Of a stretch of 64,000 nt of DNA, positions 50,526 through 59,193 are shown in pieces. Numbering within the stretch: the first letter of the stretch is position 1; the number at the start of each line of letters is the position of its first letter. The notes under the pieces were generated by a model. That model was not told the DNA's origin, did not search any database, and worked only from the letters and a program-made list of their open reading frames with translations. Where the stretch lies: the NCBI GenBank assembly GCA_020853025.1, contig JADYZP010000028.1, positions 62,001 to 126,000 on the forward strand. The letters are read 5' to 3'. This DNA is from Burkholderiales bacterium. Its GTDB lineage: Bacteria > Pseudomonadota > Gammaproteobacteria > Burkholderiales > Casimicrobiaceae. Position numbers and translations under genes: made by a program.

Positions 50526-51425
50526 TCAGCGCGCCGCCCGGCGCGCAGCCAGCGTTTCGGCAAACTCCTGCATCGCGGCTTCCCGCTTGCGCTGCGCCGA
50601 CAAGCCCACGAGCTCGTTGAATTCGTCGAAGCCGAGCAACCGGGGCAGAAAGGCCTCGGTGGAACCGGTGTCGCGCAGCGTGGTGAACAGGTCGCGCAGC
50701 GCCCGCGCGACCGCATAGGTGGCGGCGACCGGGAACACGACGGCAGCATAGCCGATCGCCTGCAGCTCGGCCGCCGGCAACAGCGGCGAGAGGCCCGTCT
50801 CGATGTTGTTGGCGAGGCAGGGTCCGCCCGCGTCGCGGCAGATGCGCTGCATCTGCCCGACATCGCTGGGCGCCTCGACGAACAGCAGGTCCGCACCCGC
50901 TTCGCGCGCCAGCTGCACGCGGTCGATCGCGTCGTCGATGCCGTTCACCGCCAGCGCGTCGGTGCGCGCCATGACGACGAAGTCCGGGTCGATGCGCGAA
51001 TCGAGTGCGGCGCGGATCTTGGCGAGCCAGTCGACCGTCGGAACCACGGCCTTGCCGGCCATGTGACCGCAGCGCTTCGGGAACACCTGGTCCTCGATGA
51101 ACAGGCCCGCGACACCGGCCTTCTCGTACAGCCGTGTCGCGCGGGCGACGTTGGTCACGTTGCCGAAACCGGTGTCGGCATCGGCCAGCAGCGGCAGGTC
51201 GGTGGCGTCGCACATCCGCGAGTACATCTCGGAGAGTTCGGTCAGCGACAGTTGCGACGAGTCCGGACGTCCGAGCAGTGTCGCGGTGGCGCCGTAGCCG
51301 CCCGCAGTCAGCGCGGCGAACCCGGCGGCGTCGGCCAAGCGCACGCCCAGCGCGTCGTGTACGCCCGGCATGATCAGGATCTCGGGTGCGGCGAGCAACT
51401 GTTTCAGGCGGGTGGTCTTGCGCAA
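50526..51425 (-). CDS. Isocitrate lyase/PEP mutase family enzyme
   Basis: A protein of about 299 residues with an alpha/beta barrel: LIMPGVHDALGVRLADAAGF, LLADADTGFGN (metal Asp), FIEDQVFPKRCGHM (active-site loop), VVMARTDALAVN, FVEAPSD, NNIETG. The KRCGHM loop with its catalytic-position cysteine is typical of carbon-carbon lyases of this family (methylisocitrate lyase, dimethylmalate lyase) and of oxaloacetate decarboxylase relatives; the exact substrate cannot be read. TTG at 51425 preceded by GGGAGG is the preferred start; an ATG at 51467 would add 14 residues. First gene of the TRAP operon. Confidence 0.85.
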   Translation of the reverse strand: MRKTTRLKQLLAAPEILIMPGVHDALGVRLADAAGFAALTAGGYGATATLLGRPDSSQLSLTELSEMYSRMCDATDLPLLADADTGFGNVTNVARATRLYEKAGVAGLFIEDQVFPKRCGHMAGKAVVPTVDWLAKIRAALDSRIDPDFVVMARTDALAVNGIDDAIDRVQLAREAGADLLFVEAPSDVGQMQRICRDAGGPCLANNIETGLSPLLPAAELQAIGYAAVVFPVAATYAVARALRDLFTTLRDTGSTEAFLPRLLGFDEFNELVGLSAQRKREAAMQEFAETLAARRAAR

Positions 51426-51548
51426 GGAACAGGTCCTCCCTGGAAATCCGACGCGCAGAATCGACATTCGACGCTCGTTGGCGCGCATTGTCCCACAGGG
51501 TCGTGGGCTAGAATGCGCATCGTCATTTCCTGAGCCAACATTCCTCCC

Positions 51549-52217
51549 ATGAGCGAACTGCTGCCCGCGATCGAAATTGAAACCGCGCCCAACCCGGACG
51601 CCGCGGTCATCTGGCTGCACGGCCTGGGCGACGACGGCAACGGCTGGTCGCAGGCGGTGCCGGCGCTGGGCCTGCCGCCGACGATGGCGGTGCGCTTCCT
51701 GTTTCCGCATGCGCCGATGATGCCGGTGGCGATCAACAACGGCTACGTGATGCGCGCATGGTACGACATCCGCGACGCCGACCTGCATTCGCGCGCCGAC
51801 CTGGCGGGCGTGCGCCGGTCGCAGGCGCAGCTCGAGGCGCTGATCGCGCGCGAGAAGGCGCGCGGCATCGCCGACGCGCGCATCGTGCTGGCCGGCTTTT
51901 CGCAGGGCGGCGCGATCGCGCTGTACACGGCGCTGCGGCATCCCGAACGGCTGGCCGGGATCATCGCGCTGTCGACCTACCTGATCGATGGCGCGTCGCT
52001 GGCGGCCGAATCCGTGCCGGCCAACCGCGATCTTCCGATCTTCATGGCGCACGGCATCCACGACCCGGTCGTGCATCTCGCGTGGGCGGAGTCCTCGCGT
52101 GCGGCGCTCACCGCCGGCGGCTGGAACGTCGAGTGGCATACCTACCCGATGGAGCATTCGGCGGGGATGGAGGAGATCGCCGCCGCCGGCACGTTCCTGC
52201 GCACCGTGCTGCGCTAG
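51549..52217 (+). CDS. Carboxylesterase/phospholipase family alpha/beta hydrolase
   Basis: A 222-residue hydrolase. The oxyanion motif is in VIWLHGLGDDGNGW, the nucleophile serine in LAGFSQGGAIAL, the catalytic Asp in AHGIHDPVV and His near YPMEHSAGM. The family acts on short carboxylic esters or lysophospholipids in the cytosol. It is divergent from the TRAP operon (about 120 bp apart). Confidence 0.88.
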   Translation: MSELLPAIEIETAPNPDAAVIWLHGLGDDGNGWSQAVPALGLPPTMAVRFLFPHAPMMPVAINNGYVMRAWYDIRDADLHSRADLAGVRRSQAQLEALIAREKARGIADARIVLAGFSQGGAIALYTALRHPERLAGIIALSTYLIDGASLAAESVPANRDLPIFMAHGIHDPVVHLAWAESSRAALTAGGWNVEWHTYPMEHSAGMEEIAAAGTFLRTVLR

Positions 52218-52248
52218 AGCTGCGCCGCCTCGCCGCCGCCGTCGCCCT

Positions 52249-52476
52249 TTACTCAGTCTCGCCGCCGGCGTCATCCTTCGTCGGCGGTTCCGCGGCGACG
52301 CCGACGCGGATGCCGCGCCGTTCCAACGCGTCGCGCAGCAGGAATTCGACCTGCGCGTTGGCGCTGCGCAACTCCGCCTGCGCAAGCCGTTCGACCAGGT
52401 CCCAGAGGGCCGGGTCGACGCGCAGCAGAAACGATTTCCGTGCAGCCAAGGCAAACCTAGGTTCCGCGGGGCACAC
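52249..52476 (-). CDS. Arc-like ribbon-helix-helix DNA-binding protein
   Basis: A protein of up to 75 residues. KSFLLRVDPALWDLVERLAQ, then RSANAQVEFLLRDALERRG, is a ribbon-helix-helix domain of the Arc type. Start is uncertain: a GTG at 52476 overlaps the DUF1648 gene by 20 bp, and a TTG lies nearer the domain. It is the last gene of the SPFH - DUF1648 operon. RHH proteins usually bind short palindromes as dimers of dimers; a candidate operator overlaps the operon promoter. Confidence 0.75.
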   Translation of the reverse strand: MCPAEPRFALAARKSFLLRVDPALWDLVERLAQAELRSANAQVEFLLRDALERRGIRVGVAAEPPTKDDAGGETE

Positions 52477-52960
52477 GGAAGCGAAGCGTCAGTCGCACGA
52501 CCCAGGCGACGGCCAGCACGGCGAAGACCACCAACAGCACAATGAACTGCGGCTCGTCGAGCCGTGGCGGCGTGCGCGCGTTCGCCCGCACGACCTGCAG
52601 GTGGACGCCGGACAGGAACAATGCCAGCAAGATGCCCAGCCAGCACGAATGCGTCTTCAACCACACCAGCACCTCGGGTCGCCGGTGCGGCGCGTTCCAG
52701 TACTCGCGGGCGCTGCCCTTGAGCTTGCGCAGCGTCAGGTCCGGCGTAAAGCCGATCGTCGCCGCCACCAGCAACGGCAACAGCGCCGTCAGCGCGACCA
52801 TCAGCGCGACGTAGGTGTCGCGCGGCATCCAGCCGTTGGCGAGACCGCCTGCGCCGAAATGCGACGCAACCCGCATGGGCAGTCCGGCCGACGTCGCGTA
52901 GACGACGATCGGTGCGATGACGACGACGAGCACGAGCAGCAACCGCGGGATGATGGCCAT
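52457..52960 (-). CDS. DUF1648 domain membrane protein
   Basis: A 167-residue protein with four transmembrane helices. The first segment plus LPMRVASHFGAGGLANGWMP is the DUF1648 signature (PxxxPxHFxxxGxxxxw), a module seen in SdpI-like immunity and membrane proteins. It lies 31 bp after the SPFH gene and overlaps the RHH gene. The function in this group is not known; the operon suggests it works together with the SPFH protein at the membrane. Confidence 0.8.
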   Translation of the reverse strand: MAIIPRLLLVLVVVIAPIVVYATSAGLPMRVASHFGAGGLANGWMPRDTYVALMVALTALLPLLVAATIGFTPDLTLRKLKGSAREYWNAPHRRPEVLVWLKTHSCWLGILLALFLSGVHLQVVRANARTPPRLDEPQFIVLLVVFAVLAVAWVVRLTLRFRVPRGT

Positions 52961-52991
52961 CGGGACTCCTTCGCGGGTACCGGTGTGCGCT

Positions 52992-53909
52992 TCAGGTGTA
53001 GAGCGTGCCGGTGTTGATCACCGGCTGCACGTCGGACTCGGCGCACAGCACCGTCATCAGGTTCGACACCATCGCCGCCTTGCGCTCGTCGTCGAGCGCG
53101 ACGACTTCCTTGGCCGACAGCTCGTGCAGCGCCATCTCGACCATCGACACCGCGCCGTGGACGATCTTCGCGCGCGCGGCGATGATCGCCTCCGCCTGCT
53201 GCCGGCGCAGCATCACCTGCGCAATCTCCGGCGAGTAGGCGAGGTGGGTCAGCCGCGCCTCTTCGACGACGACACCCGCCTGTTCGAGCCGCGCCTGCAA
53301 CTCGCGCTCCAGCGCCCGGGCAACGACGTCGGCGGCGGCGAGCAGCGTGGGCTCGTGCGACTCGTCGCTGCGGTCCTCGGCGTCGTAGGCGAACGACGAG
53401 GCGAGATGACGCACCGCCGCTTCGCTTTGCACCTTGACGAAGTTCTCGTAGTCGTCGACGTCGAAGGCTGCCTTGGCGGTGTCGTCGACGTGCCAGACGA
53501 CGACGGCGGCGATTTCGATCGGGTTGCCGCGCTTGTCGTTGACCTTCAGGCGGTCACCGTTGAGATTGCGCGCGCGCAGCGAGATCTTCTTGCGCGTGTA
53601 GAAGGGATTGGTCGCGCGCAGTCCCGGCACGCGGCTGGTGCCGCGGTAGGCACCGAAGAGTTGCAGGATCGCGCCTTCGTTGGGCTGCAGTGTGTACAGA
53701 CCGGCGAGTGTCATCACGCCGGCGATGAAGGACACGATGGCGGCGGCGAAGAGCCCCCAGCGCAAGCCATAAGGCGTGATCGACTGGGCGAGGAGTACGC
53801 CACCCACGGCCAGGAACAGCAACGCCAGCGCCAGCGCCACGAATCCGTTCGCCGTACCGATCGGCGCCTCGTCGTGCGCGGAACCTTGCACCACGGGTCG
53901 GGTTGCCAT
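52992..53909 (-). CDS. SPFH (band 7) domain membrane protein
   Basis: A 305-residue protein. Two membrane segments (about 24-44 and 50-68) precede an SPFH domain (LQPNEGAILQLFGAYRGTS, RARNLNGDRLKVNDKRGNPI, VVVWHVDDTAKAAFDVDDYE) and a helical part with RRQQAEAIIAARAKIVHGAV, typical of stomatin/prohibitin-like scaffolds that oligomerise at membrane microdomains. It heads an operon with DUF1648 and RHH genes. A strong promoter lies about 60-90 bp upstream. Confidence 0.9.
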   Translation of the reverse strand: MATRPVVQGSAHDEAPIGTANGFVALALALLFLAVGGVLLAQSITPYGLRWGLFAAAIVSFIAGVMTLAGLYTLQPNEGAILQLFGAYRGTSRVPGLRATNPFYTRKKISLRARNLNGDRLKVNDKRGNPIEIAAVVVWHVDDTAKAAFDVDDYENFVKVQSEAAVRHLASSFAYDAEDRSDESHEPTLLAAADVVARALERELQARLEQAGVVVEEARLTHLAYSPEIAQVMLRRQQAEAIIAARAKIVHGAVSMVEMALHELSAKEVVALDDERKAAMVSNLMTVLCAESDVQPVINTGTLYT

Positions 53910-53961
53910 TTTCGTTCTCCCTCTGGGAAATACGCTCGCACCGTCATGGTCGTTCGCGTGT

Positions 53962-53999
53962 TATCTAAATGATATCATTAAGATATTATTCATTGTCAA
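53962..53999 (-). promoter_or_regulatory. Promoter of the SPFH operon with a 24-bp palindromic operator
   Basis: On the minus strand a perfect -35 TTGACA (53994-53999) is followed, 19 bp later, by TATCAT (53969-53974); GATATC at 17 bp spacing is an alternative -10. Positions 53962-53985 form a 24-bp palindrome with 22 symmetric positions and the perfect core AATGATATCATT. It overlaps the spacer and -10. The AT-rich block stands out in the GC-rich surroundings. The layout is that of an autoregulated operator, perhaps for the RHH protein of the same operon. Confidence 0.65.
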
Positions 54000-54198
54000 G
54001 ATCCTTCAACGACCGCCTGGCGGCGAGCCGTTGCGGTGCGTGCCAGGAAATTTGTCCGTGAACGCACCGCTTGCAAGCCATGGGGTGCAGCACGCGCGGC
54101 GGCACCGGTCCGAAAATCGGGCCACGCGGTACGCTATAGTGAAGCCTTTTCGCCGGTTCGCGCGCCAGCGCGCCTCCGGCCTTCGGTCTCGCGTATCC

Positions 54199-55398
54199 GT
54201 GGAAGCTGTTGCCCCCGAATCGTTGCGTCGCGATGTCCGCGTCATCGGCCTCGTCAGTGTTGCCCACGCCTGCTCGCATTTTTTCCAGCTCGCGCTGGCG
54301 CCGCTGTTTCCGCTGCTGCGCGCCGACTTCGACGTGTCGTGGACGCTGCTCGGCATCCTGGTCGGCGTCTTCTACGCCGCCTCCGGCATCACGCAGTTCG
54401 TCGCCGGATTCGCCGTCGACCGCTTCGGTGCGCGGCCGGTGCTGCTGGGCGGCCTGGGGATGCTTGCCGGCGGCACCGTCGTTGCCGCATTGGCGCCCGG
54501 TGCCTACTGGCTGTTCCCTATCATGGCGCTGATGGGCGCCGGTAATGGCGTGTTTCATCCCTGCGACTTCGCCATTCTCAATGCCAACGTCGCGCCGCGG
54601 CGCTTGGGCTACGCGTATTCGACGCACGGAGTCGGCGGCAACCTGGGCTATGCGGCGGCGCCGATCATCGGCTACGCGCTGGCCGCCGCATTCAACTGGC
54701 GGGTTGCGCTGGCGTGCATGGGTATTGCCGGCCTCGTCATCCTCGGCGTACTCGCCACCCAGCGCAGCTATTTGACGTCGCATCGCGCGCACGACGCGCA
54801 TGCGCAAACGCTGCGCGGGAGCATGGCGCTGTTCGCGCAGCCGGCGATCGCGCTGTGCTTCGCGTATTTCGTCCTGCAGACGATGGCCGCCGTCGGACTG
54901 CAAACCTTCCTGCCGTCGGCGCTCAACAGCGCCTTCGAGGTGCCGCTGGTGCTCGCGGCGTCCGCCGTGACCGCGTACCTGCTGGGCGGTACCGGCGGCA
55001 TCATCGCCGGCGGCTTTCTGGCCGCGCGAACGCTGCGCCACGATCTGGTTGCGGCGAGCGGACTGCTGGTGGGCGCATCGCTTCTCGTCGTCGTCGGCAT
55101 GGGCAGCGTGTCGATGGCGATGGTCTTCCCGATGTTCGCGCTGATCGGCTTCGCGACGGGCAGCACCGGACCGTCGCGCGACCTGATCGTCCGCAACGCG
55201 ACGCCGACGGGCGCGACCGGCCGCATCTACGGCTTCGTCTATTCGGGCCTCGATCTGGGCGCGATGCTCGGTCCGATCTGGTTCGGCATTATGCTCGACC
55301 ATGCGCTGGGTCGCGAAATGTTCTACGTCGTCGCCGCATTGCTGCTGCTCGCCGTCGGCACCGTCGTCCGCGTCCGGCGCGCGATCGTCGCGGCGTAG
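54199..55398 (+). CDS. MFS transporter
   Basis: A 399-residue protein with 12 predicted helices. The motif between helices 2 and 3 is DRFGARPVLLGG (MFS motif A-like). The N-terminal HACSHFFQLALAPLFPLL and the GAGNGVFHPCDFAILN segment are typical of a subgroup of uncharacterised proteobacterial MFS permeases. A GTG at 54199 (VEAVAPES) is the best-placed start; the open frame upstream is not conserved-looking. The substrate is unknown. Divergent from the SPFH operon. Confidence 0.82.
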   Translation: MEAVAPESLRRDVRVIGLVSVAHACSHFFQLALAPLFPLLRADFDVSWTLLGILVGVFYAASGITQFVAGFAVDRFGARPVLLGGLGMLAGGTVVAALAPGAYWLFPIMALMGAGNGVFHPCDFAILNANVAPRRLGYAYSTHGVGGNLGYAAAPIIGYALAAAFNWRVALACMGIAGLVILGVLATQRSYLTSHRAHDAHAQTLRGSMALFAQPAIALCFAYFVLQTMAAVGLQTFLPSALNSAFEVPLVLAASAVTAYLLGGTGGIIAGGFLAARTLRHDLVAASGLLVGASLLVVVGMGSVSMAMVFPMFALIGFATGSTGPSRDLIVRNATPTGATGRIYGFVYSGLDLGAMLGPIWFGIMLDHALGREMFYVVAALLLLAVGTVVRVRRAIVAA

Positions 55399-55433
55399 CG
55401 CCGTACCCTCGAGCAAACTCACGAATGCCGCCC

Positions 55434-56129
55434 ATGATCGACCTCTACTACTGGACCACGCCCAATGGGCACAAGATCACGATCGTCCTCGAGGAGACCG
55501 GCCTCCCGTATCACGTGAAGCCGATCAATATCTCCAAAGGCGACCAGTTCCAGCCGGAGTTCCTGGCGATATCTCCGAATAACCGAATTCCGGCCATCGT
55601 CGATCACGTGCCGCCCGATGGCGGGCAGCCGCTATCGCTGTTCGAATCGGGAGCGATCCTGCTCTATCTCGCCGGCAAGACTGGACGCTTCTATCCGCCC
55701 GACCTGCGCGGGCGCTGCGAAGTCACGCAGTGGTTGTTCTGGCAAATGGCGGGATTGGGACCGATGGCCGGGCAGAACCATCACTTCGCGCTCTACGCGC
55801 CGGAGAAAATCCCGTACGCGATCAACCGCTACGTCAGGGAAACCGGGCGGCTTTACCGCGTCCTCGACCGGCGCCTGGCCGACCGCGAGTTCGTCGCCGG
55901 CGATTACAGCATCGCGGACATGGCCTGCTACCCATGGATTTTGCCGGAGCGGCACAGTCAGGATATCGCCGACTTCCCGAACCTCGCGCGCTGGCTCGAC
56001 ACCATCCGCGCGCGGCCCGCCGTCGAGCGCGCCTACGAACTCGCGAAGACCGTCAATCAGACACCGACGGTGCACGACGAGCGTGCGCGCAAGCTGCTGT
56101 TCGAGCAGGACCAGCATACGCTGCGCTGA
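55434..56129 (+). CDS. Glutathione S-transferase, YfcG/nu-like
   Basis: A 231-residue GST. The N-terminal thioredoxin-like domain starts IDLYYWTTPNGHKITIVLEE, with the TPNGxK motif of the YfcG-type (disulfide-bond reductase) class, and contains the cis-Pro and SLFESGAILLYL. The C-terminal helical domain has WQMAGLGPMAGQNHHF and DYSIADMACYPWI. Probably glutathione-dependent disulfide reduction. An ATG at 55425 would add three residues. Confidence 0.9.
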   Translation: MIDLYYWTTPNGHKITIVLEETGLPYHVKPINISKGDQFQPEFLAISPNNRIPAIVDHVPPDGGQPLSLFESGAILLYLAGKTGRFYPPDLRGRCEVTQWLFWQMAGLGPMAGQNHHFALYAPEKIPYAINRYVRETGRLYRVLDRRLADREFVAGDYSIADMACYPWILPERHSQDIADFPNLARWLDTIRARPAVERAYELAKTVNQTPTVHDERARKLLFEQDQHTLR

Positions 56130-56168
56130 AACGACTGCCGGGATGTTCGGCACGGGGACGCCTGCCAA

Positions 56169-56456
56169 TCAGACACCCTGCGTGACGATCAAGTGCGACT
56201 TGGTGGAACGTTCGCGCAACTCGCGCAGCGGAATGTACTCCGGCGATGACCACCAGGTCCTGAACTTTTCCATGTCCGGGAACTCGAGGATGGTGCAGCG
56301 TTTCGGAGACCAGGAGCCCTCCAATACCTCGGTTTCACCACCGCGTGCAAGATAACGTCCGCCATGCGCGGCGATGGTGGCGGGGACCCTTTGTCGATAC
56401 TCCTCGAAACCAGCGGCATCGGCGACCTCGATGTCGGCAATGACGTATACGGCCAT
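56169..56456 (-). CDS. DUF1330 family protein
   Basis: A 95-residue protein with a ferredoxin-like alpha/beta dimer fold. VYVIADIEVADAAGFEEYRQ, then YLARGGETEVLEG and ILEFPDMEKFRTWWSSPEY, are DUF1330 signatures. The family is related to antibiotic-biosynthesis monooxygenase-type folds and has no firm function. Convergent with the GST gene, about 40 bp apart. Confidence 0.85.
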   Translation of the reverse strand: MAVYVIADIEVADAAGFEEYRQRVPATIAAHGGRYLARGGETEVLEGSWSPKRCTILEFPDMEKFRTWWSSPEYIPLRELRERSTKSHLIVTQGV

Positions 56457-56533
56457 GCTGTTTTTCTCCTCGTAGTTGCGCGTCCGTCAACCGGCACGAT
56501 TCGGTCTTGACGTGTCCTGGCCAGTGCTGCGCG

Positions 56534-57511
56534 TCAGTCGTGTTCGAAAGCAATCACTTCGCCCAGCGACGTGCCGGCTGCAGCAGTCGCCGCCTCCAGC
56601 AGTGGATCGACGTCGAAGGCCAGGTCACCGGCCGGGTCCGCGATACCCGTGGTGCGGATGGCGGCAAAGTCGCGCAGCTTGCGGTCGAGCAGGTGCGAGG
56701 TTTCGACCTTGGCCAGCGCGTTGAAGATCGAGTCACCTCGCCCCGGATACTTGCGCTCCCATTCGCGCAGCATCAGTGCGATCTGCCGGCGCTGCAGATT
56801 TTTCTGCGAGCCGCACAGCGTGCACGGGACGAGCGGGAACCGGCGCAATTCGGCGTAGCGCACGAGATCGTGCTCGCGCATGTAGGCGAGCGGCCGAATC
56901 ACCACGTGCTTGCCGTCGTCGGACAGGAGTTTCGGCGGCATCGTCTTCAGCCTGCCGCCGAAGAACAGGTTGAGGAAGAACGTGGCGAGCAGGTCGTCGC
57001 GATGGTGGCCCAGCGCAATCTTGGTCGCACCCAGTTCGCCGGCAACGCGATAGAGCACGCCGCGCCGCAGTCGCGAACACAGCGAGCACATGGTCGCGCC
57101 TTCGGGGATCAACCGCTTGACGACGCTGTAGGTGTCCTGCTCGGCGATGTGGAAGCGCACGCCGCGCTCGGTCAGGTATCGCGGCAAGACGTCGGCCGGA
57201 AAGCCCGGCTGCTTCTGGTCGAGATTGACCGCGACGATCTCGAAACGTACCGGCGAACGCTGCTGCAGCGCGAGGAGGATTTCGAGCAGGCCGTAGCTGT
57301 CCTTGCCGCCGGACAGGCAGACCATCACGCGGTCGCCCGCCTCGATCATCGCGAAATCGGCGATCGCCTGCCCGACCTGCCTTTGCAGGCGCTTCACCAG
57401 CTTGTTGGACTCGAACTGCGCGCGGCGCGAGTCGCGCGCGCGAGCGGCAGGCGCTTCCGCAACGCTCAAGAGGGCGGATTGCGAGGACAATTCACGCGGG
57501 CGTTCTTCCAT
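56534..57511 (-). CDS. ttcA: tRNA 2-thiocytidine biosynthesis protein TtcA
   Basis: A 325-residue ATP-dependent enzyme that thiolates cytidine 32 of certain tRNAs with an Fe-S cluster. The PP-loop [13 protein letters not shown], the cysteine pair [11 protein letters not shown] and the third site [12 protein letters not shown] are present, as is [14 protein letters not shown]. Full length for the family. The start [10 protein letters not shown] is the first ATG in frame. Confidence 0.95.
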   Translation of the reverse strand: MEERPRELSSQSALLSVAEAPAARARDSRRAQFESNKLVKRLQRQVGQAIADFAMIEAGDRVMVCLSGGKDSYGLLEILLALQQRSPVRFEIVAVNLDQKQPGFPADVLPRYLTERGVRFHIAEQDTYSVVKRLIPEGATMCSLCSRLRRGVLYRVAGELGATKIALGHHRDDLLATFFLNLFFGGRLKTMPPKLLSDDGKHVVIRPLAYMREHDLVRYAELRRFPLVPCTLCGSQKNLQRRQIALMLREWERKYPGRGDSIFNALAKVETSHLLDRKLRDFAAIRTTGIADPAGDLAFDVDPLLEAATAAAGTSLGEVIAFEHD

Positions 57512-57541
57512 AGCCCGCGATTCTAGCCTGCGCCACGCGGA

Positions 57542-57682
57542 TCAGGTCACGACCAGCAGTACGGTTGCGATCCCGATCGCCGTTGCGACGAGGTACACGG
57601 GTAGCGGCGGCCGCCACGGCTGCGCGCGCTGCGGCCGCTTCTGCGTCGATCGCATCTCATGCGAGAATCGGACTTCCCGCAT
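57542..57682 (-). CDS. Small membrane protein (uncertain)
   Basis: A 46-residue open frame with a basic N-terminal half and one C-terminal transmembrane helix (LPVYLVATAIGIATVLLVVT). It lies directly upstream of ttcA on the same strand. An in-frame ATG at 57754 would extend it by 24 residues. No family was recognised; the hydrophobic tail is the only support. Confidence 0.35.
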   Translation of the reverse strand: MREVRFSHEMRSTQKRPQRAQPWRPPLPVYLVATAIGIATVLLVVT

Positions 57683-57968
57683 CCAGCCATCGCAACCGCG
57701 AAGTACATGCCGGTCCGGTCGCCATTCGTCGGCGACAGCTAAACGCCACCGCACATCACGTTTCCTACGTCACGTCGATGACAATACCGACAACAGCGGC
57801 GTCGTCGCCATTATGCGTCTCCTGCCTGTTCGACGCCGGGGCGATCGACGTCGTTCGCGCCGACGATCCGGCCGACGTGCAGGTCGCATTGCGTGCCGAC
57901 AGCCACGCCGACATCCGGCAGTGGTTCAGGCTTGCCGGCGGACGGGAGCGACGAGGGGAGGGGTGACG

Positions 57969-58613
57969 GTGCGAACGATCCTGGTGGCGAACCCCAAGGG
58001 CGGCAGCGGCAAGACGACGCTTGCGACCAATCTCGCAGGCTGGCTGGCCGGCAAGAGGCAACGTGTGGGACTCAAGGACGCCGACCCACAAGCGTCGTCG
58101 ACGCAGTGGCTGGCGCGGCGTCCGGCACTGTTTCCATCGGTGGCCGGCTTTGGCGGTGACGTCGGGAAGAAGGAGTTGCGCGACGTCGCGTTGGAATGGC
58201 TGGTCGTCGACAGTCCCGCGGGACTGCACGGAGAGGCGCTGCGCGATTCGATCAAGCGCGCCGATGCGCTGGTCGTACCGGTGACGCCTTCGGCCTTCGA
58301 CATGGCGGCGACGGCACGCTTCCTGCAGGTGATCGCGGAGCACAAGGCCGTACGCCACGGGGAGCTTCCGATCGCGCTGGTCGCGATGCGAGTCGACGCG
58401 CGCACCCGCTCGGCTGCCGAACTCGACGACTTCCTCGGGCAATTCGACTTGCCGCTGCTGACGCATTTGCGCGACACGCAGGTCTACGTCTACTGCGCGC
58501 GCGATGGTCTGTCGGTGTTCGACCTGCCGCGCTCGCGCGGCGAGCAGGATCAGGAGCAGTGGAAGCCGTTGACGCGCTGGCTTGCGCGGCACGCGGCGGT
58601 GCGCAATCCGTAG
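57969..58613 (+). CDS. ParA/MinD-like ATPase (orphan)
   Basis: A 214-residue deviant Walker-A ATPase: VANPKGGSGKTTLATNLAGW, DADPQASSTQWLARRP, and the Walker B-like VVDSPAGLHGE. This is the ParA fold used to position DNA or protein complexes by nucleotide-dependent surface binding. No parB gene or parS-like site was seen, so it is an orphan of the type present in many Betaproteobacteria. The GTG at 57969 is chosen because GGGGAGG lies eight bases upstream; another GTG at 57963 is closer to it. The stop is followed by a strong hairpin. Confidence 0.85.
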   Translation: MRTILVANPKGGSGKTTLATNLAGWLAGKRQRVGLKDADPQASSTQWLARRPALFPSVAGFGGDVGKKELRDVALEWLVVDSPAGLHGEALRDSIKRADALVVPVTPSAFDMAATARFLQVIAEHKAVRHGELPIALVAMRVDARTRSAAELDDFLGQFDLPLLTHLRDTQVYVYCARDGLSVFDLPRSRGEQDQEQWKPLTRWLARHAAVRNP

Positions 58614-58634
58614 CGTAACCCGATCGGGATGGAA

Positions 58635-58667
58635 AACGGCCGGTGGCCCTCGCGGGCACCGGCCGTT
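58635..58667. terminator. Hairpin terminator between convergent genes
   Basis: AACGGCCGGTG and CACCGGCCGTT form a perfect 11-bp stem, extended by GCCC/GGGC, in the 74-bp gap between the convergent parA-like and lipoprotein genes. A-run on one side and T-rich sequence on the other fit a bidirectional terminator. Confidence 0.65.
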
Positions 58668-58687
58668 GCGCTTTCGGCGACGGCGAA

Positions 58688-59035
58688 TTATTTCTTCGCG
58701 GCGTCCTTGGCGGCGTCGACCGCCTTGTCCGCCGCTTCCTTGGTCGCATCCACTGCCTTGCCGGCGGCTTCCTTGGTCGCGTCGGCGGCGTCCTTGGCGG
58801 CTTCCTTGGTCGCGTCGACCGCGTCCTTCGCCGCTTCGGTCGTCTTCGCGGCCGCGTCCGCTGCCGCGGACTTCGCGGCTTCGGCGGCCTTGGTCGCGGC
58901 TTCCTTGGCGGCCATTGCCGATTGCTCGGCAGCCTTCTTCGCCTCCTCGGCCTTCTCCTTCGCATTGTCGCCGCAGGCGGTCAACGTGATGGCGAGCGCC
59001 AGCGCGGTCAGCGTGGCGATGACGGTACTCTTCAT
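58688..59035 (-). CDS. Alanine/lysine-rich helical lipoprotein
   Basis: A 115-residue protein with a lipoprotein signal peptide and lipobox LTAC (Cys about 21). The mature part is almost entirely Ala, Lys, Glu, Asp and Thr in repeated 11-residue-like units (KAVDATKEAAD, KDAADATKEAAG), predicting a long amphipathic helix as in LEA-like or apolipoprotein-like proteins. The repetition resembles small stress-protective lipoproteins. Start at 59035 (MKSTVIATL); an ATG 39 bp upstream is unlikely. Confidence 0.75.
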   Translation of the reverse strand: MKSTVIATLTALALAITLTACGDNAKEKAEEAKKAAEQSAMAAKEAATKAAEAAKSAAADAAAKTTEAAKDAVDATKEAAKDAADATKEAAGKAVDATKEAADKAVDAAKDAAKK

Positions 59036-59193
59036 GATCGATTTCCTTGGTGTGATTGGATTGTCGGAACGCACCCCATGGTGGCCCCTGACAACCCGCT
59101 ATTTTAGCTGATTCGGTGCCCGATTCCGGCTTCGCCCGGTGCGACGAAGGCATGAACGAGTGCGCTGTATCCGCGTCGCAACGCCGCCGGCAG

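Noticed and set aside
57969-58613. ParA-like gene as evidence of a plasmid or replication origin
   Set aside because: No parB, parS-like repeats, dnaA or replication gene nearby; neighbours are chromosomal housekeeping genes.
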